NCBI RefSeq assembly: GCF_006542395.2
Contig: NZ_CP038231.1
Coordinates: 1,674,001 to 1,738,000, forward strand
DNA: 64,000 nt
Direction: 5' to 3'
Origin: Formicincola oecophyllae
GTDB taxonomy: Bacteria > Pseudomonadota > Alphaproteobacteria > Acetobacterales > Acetobacteraceae
The position numbers and the translations under genes were made by a program. Below are positions 62,846 through 64,000 of the stretch, piece after piece. The stretch's first letter is position 1. Each line of letters opens with the position of its first letter. The notes under the pieces are model-generated. The model saw only the letters and a program-made list of their open reading frames with translations, did not search any database and was not told the origin of the DNA.

Positions 62846-62948
62846 GGCCTCCTATCCCTTCAAGAGGGCAACCCACAATTTCTCCCCATAATGGAGGCAA
62901 CGGTCAGGAGAATATCACCGTAATCCCGCTGCCAGCCCTGAAACCCTA
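62846..62948 (+). repeat. Right arm of imperfect direct repeat around the FRG gene
   Basis: Counterpart of 60415-60515, about 2.4 kb away, same orientation. The FRG gene and the PBECR fragment lie between the two arms. Confidence 0.6.
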
Positions 62949-62986
62949 ACATCCCCCACCCTTATTTCGCAACAAAGCTTAGACAC

Positions 62987-63382
62987 ATGGCCCAAATCAC
63001 GCTTTCAGGCGATACCAAACACATCAAGCAGGCCCTGCAACGGTTGGCGGACATTGGGCGCAAACCACAGCCCTTCCTGGCTGCCTTGAGAACTGAGGTT
63101 GTGGACAACACACGCCAGCGCTTGAATGAAGGGCGGCCTGCGGTTGGTGCTTCCTACGTTGCCTTCAACAAGCTTTACGCCCAAAGCCGCAAACCGTTGC
63201 CGCCACTCATCCAGGGTGGTGGGCTGCAGCGCAGCCTGACAAGCCAGGCGCGTGGCGGCACACTTATATGGGGCAGCAACCTGGTCTACGCGGCGGCGCA
63301 GCAATTCGGCGCGCTCATCAAGCCACGCACCAAGCCAGCGCTGACGTTCAGGAGATGTTCAAGATGGGGGGCAGCTGTGTGA
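62987..63382 (+). CDS. Phage virion morphogenesis protein (tail completion, Mu gpG/P2 gpS type), C-terminus shortened
   Basis: 131 residues. Family blocks: KHIKQALQRLADIGRKPQPFLAALRTEVVDNTRQRL, AFNKLYAQSRKPLPPLIQGGGLQRSLTSQ, and LIWGSNLVYAAAQQFGALIKPRTKPALTF. Family members normally continue with the ARPFLG...D end; here the frame turns to RRCSRWGAAV and stops, which suggests a frameshift near 63350. Head/tail joining role in an intact phage. Confidence 0.75.
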   Translation: MAQITLSGDTKHIKQALQRLADIGRKPQPFLAALRTEVVDNTRQRLNEGRPAVGASYVAFNKLYAQSRKPLPPLIQGGGLQRSLTSQARGGTLIWGSNLVYAAAQQFGALIKPRTKPALTFRRCSRWGAAV

Positions 63383-63742
63383 TGGTTTTAATCCCTGCCC
63401 TGCCAAAACACCTCAAGCTTCAATTTGAATCGTGGTCCGTAGGCCTGGGCAGATGCATTCCTGATGCACCTTAAGAACATCAGAGCCGTCACCAGTACTT
63501 CGGCTTCTGGAGATTCTGGCTGGCACTCTCTGCCGCCCATCCCACCTGCGCATTCTGTGCGTTCAGGGACAGGCAATGGGTTTCGGAGCCTTCACAGGCT
63601 TCTGGCCCTCTGGCCTTGGCAGGCAGCGGTTTTGGGTTGCGCCGGGCTGATGGGCGCCACGTAGGGCAGAACCCCTGGTCCAATGGAGGGGGCGGCGCCA
63701 GCCATGCCTAACTGTGGCCCATCCAAGGAGAGATGGAACTTT
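63383..63742. other. Spacer before the tail sheath gene
   Basis: 360 bases with no supported gene. In related phages small tail genes fill this position, so loss or decay is likely. A strong AAGGAGAG ribosome site at its right end serves the sheath gene. Confidence 0.5.
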
Positions 63743-64000
63743 ATGGCCACACAAGATTTTCTGCACGGTGTTGAGACCCTCAGCACTGCTGTGTCCCAGC
63801 CCCTGGTCAGCGTGGATCTGTCCACCATTGGCCTGATTGGCACCGCCCCTGGCGCAGACCCCGCCGCCTTCCCCCTCAACACGCCTGTGCTGGTCAGCGG
63901 TTCTGACGCGGTGCTGGTGGGCAAGCTGGTTTCGCAACTGCCCGCCGCCCAGGGTGGGACGCCCAATCTCAATCCCAGCCAGGCTGGCACGCTGCCTATG
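63743..64000 (+). CDS. Phage contractile tail sheath protein, N-terminal part
   Basis: 86 codons are visible before the window ends. FLHGVETLSTAVSQPLVSVDLSTIGLIGTAPGADPAAFPLNTPVLVSGSD matches the N-terminus of P2 FI-type tail sheath proteins (the GVE...I-x-TAVIGLIGTAP-DAD-FPLNTPVL pattern). Strong AAGGAGAG site about 10 bases upstream. It shows that the phage had a contractile tail, consistent with the baseplate V protein at 26.6 kb. Confidence 0.9.
   Translation, partial: MATQDFLHGVETLSTAVSQPLVSVDLSTIGLIGTAPGADPAAFPLNTPVLVSGSDAVLVGKLVSQLPAAQGGTPNLNPSQAGTLPM

Overview
The window looks like a chromosomal segment of a small-genome, high-GC Gram-negative alphaproteobacterium, most likely an acetic acid bacterium (Acetobacteraceae). 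This is inferred from Mla outer-membrane lipid genes, an edd-eda Entner-Doudoroff pair, a UbiH-type ubiquinone hydroxylase, queA-tgt, IspE and many short secreted proteins of the kind seen in insect-associated acetic acid bacteria. No rRNA or other species marker is present, so the assignment is not firm.

Layout. 1-4.7 kb: an EmrAB/TolC-type efflux operon (outer-membrane lipoprotein cut by the window edge, HlyD adaptor, DHA2 transporter) and a zinc-less alcohol/quinone oxidoreductase. 5-9 kb: tRNA-Val, two secreted beta-helix (pectate-lyase-like) proteins. 9-19 kb: an RHH protein, secreted and lipoprotein genes, queA-tgt, mlaC, mlaA, gph, galM and cysE. 19-26 kb: a second beta-helix paralogue (inverted relative to the first), a DUF421 membrane protein and a porin, separated by dense dispersed repeats. 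26-27 kb: an orphan pair of phage tail/baseplate genes. 27.5-38 kb: an alcohol dehydrogenase, a frameshifted small-gene pair, a Sel1-repeat protein, a DnaJ protein, an HtrA protease, Mrp and secreted proteins. 38.8-55 kb: tRNA-Thr, ubiquinone hydroxylase, ispE, a UDG-like protein, edd-eda, purH, nadK, a 2-hydroxyacid dehydrogenase, a low-molecular-weight phosphatase and an amino-acid permease. 55-59 kb: FUSC and SulP transporters. 59-64 kb: a degenerate phage region with a broken HicB antitoxin, an AT-rich FRG-domain gene flanked by imperfect direct repeats, a PBECR nuclease-domain fragment, a virion morphogenesis protein and the start of a tail sheath gene.

The most unusual content is in the intergenic DNA. 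Seven spacers carry a repeat family of about 92 bp. Its copies share a three-way-junction (cloverleaf-like) fold whose stems covary while their sequences differ. Next to these lie 28-bp sequences that closely resemble type I-F CRISPR repeats: one two-repeat remnant with an exact 32-bp spacer and a decayed terminal repeat, plus single copies at three further places with shared flanks. No cas genes are in the window.

Other points: a tRNA-guanine transglycosylase that has lost the three zinc-binding cysteines, a pair of inverted paralogues with a 95% identical upstream leader, and three gene-poor stretches that look like decayed genes. Metabolically the visible genes cover sugar entry (galM) and the Entner-Doudoroff split (edd-eda), redox balancing (two oxidoreductases, a hydroxyacid dehydrogenase), purine, cysteine, isoprenoid and NADP synthesis, and envelope maintenance (Mla, HtrA, porin).
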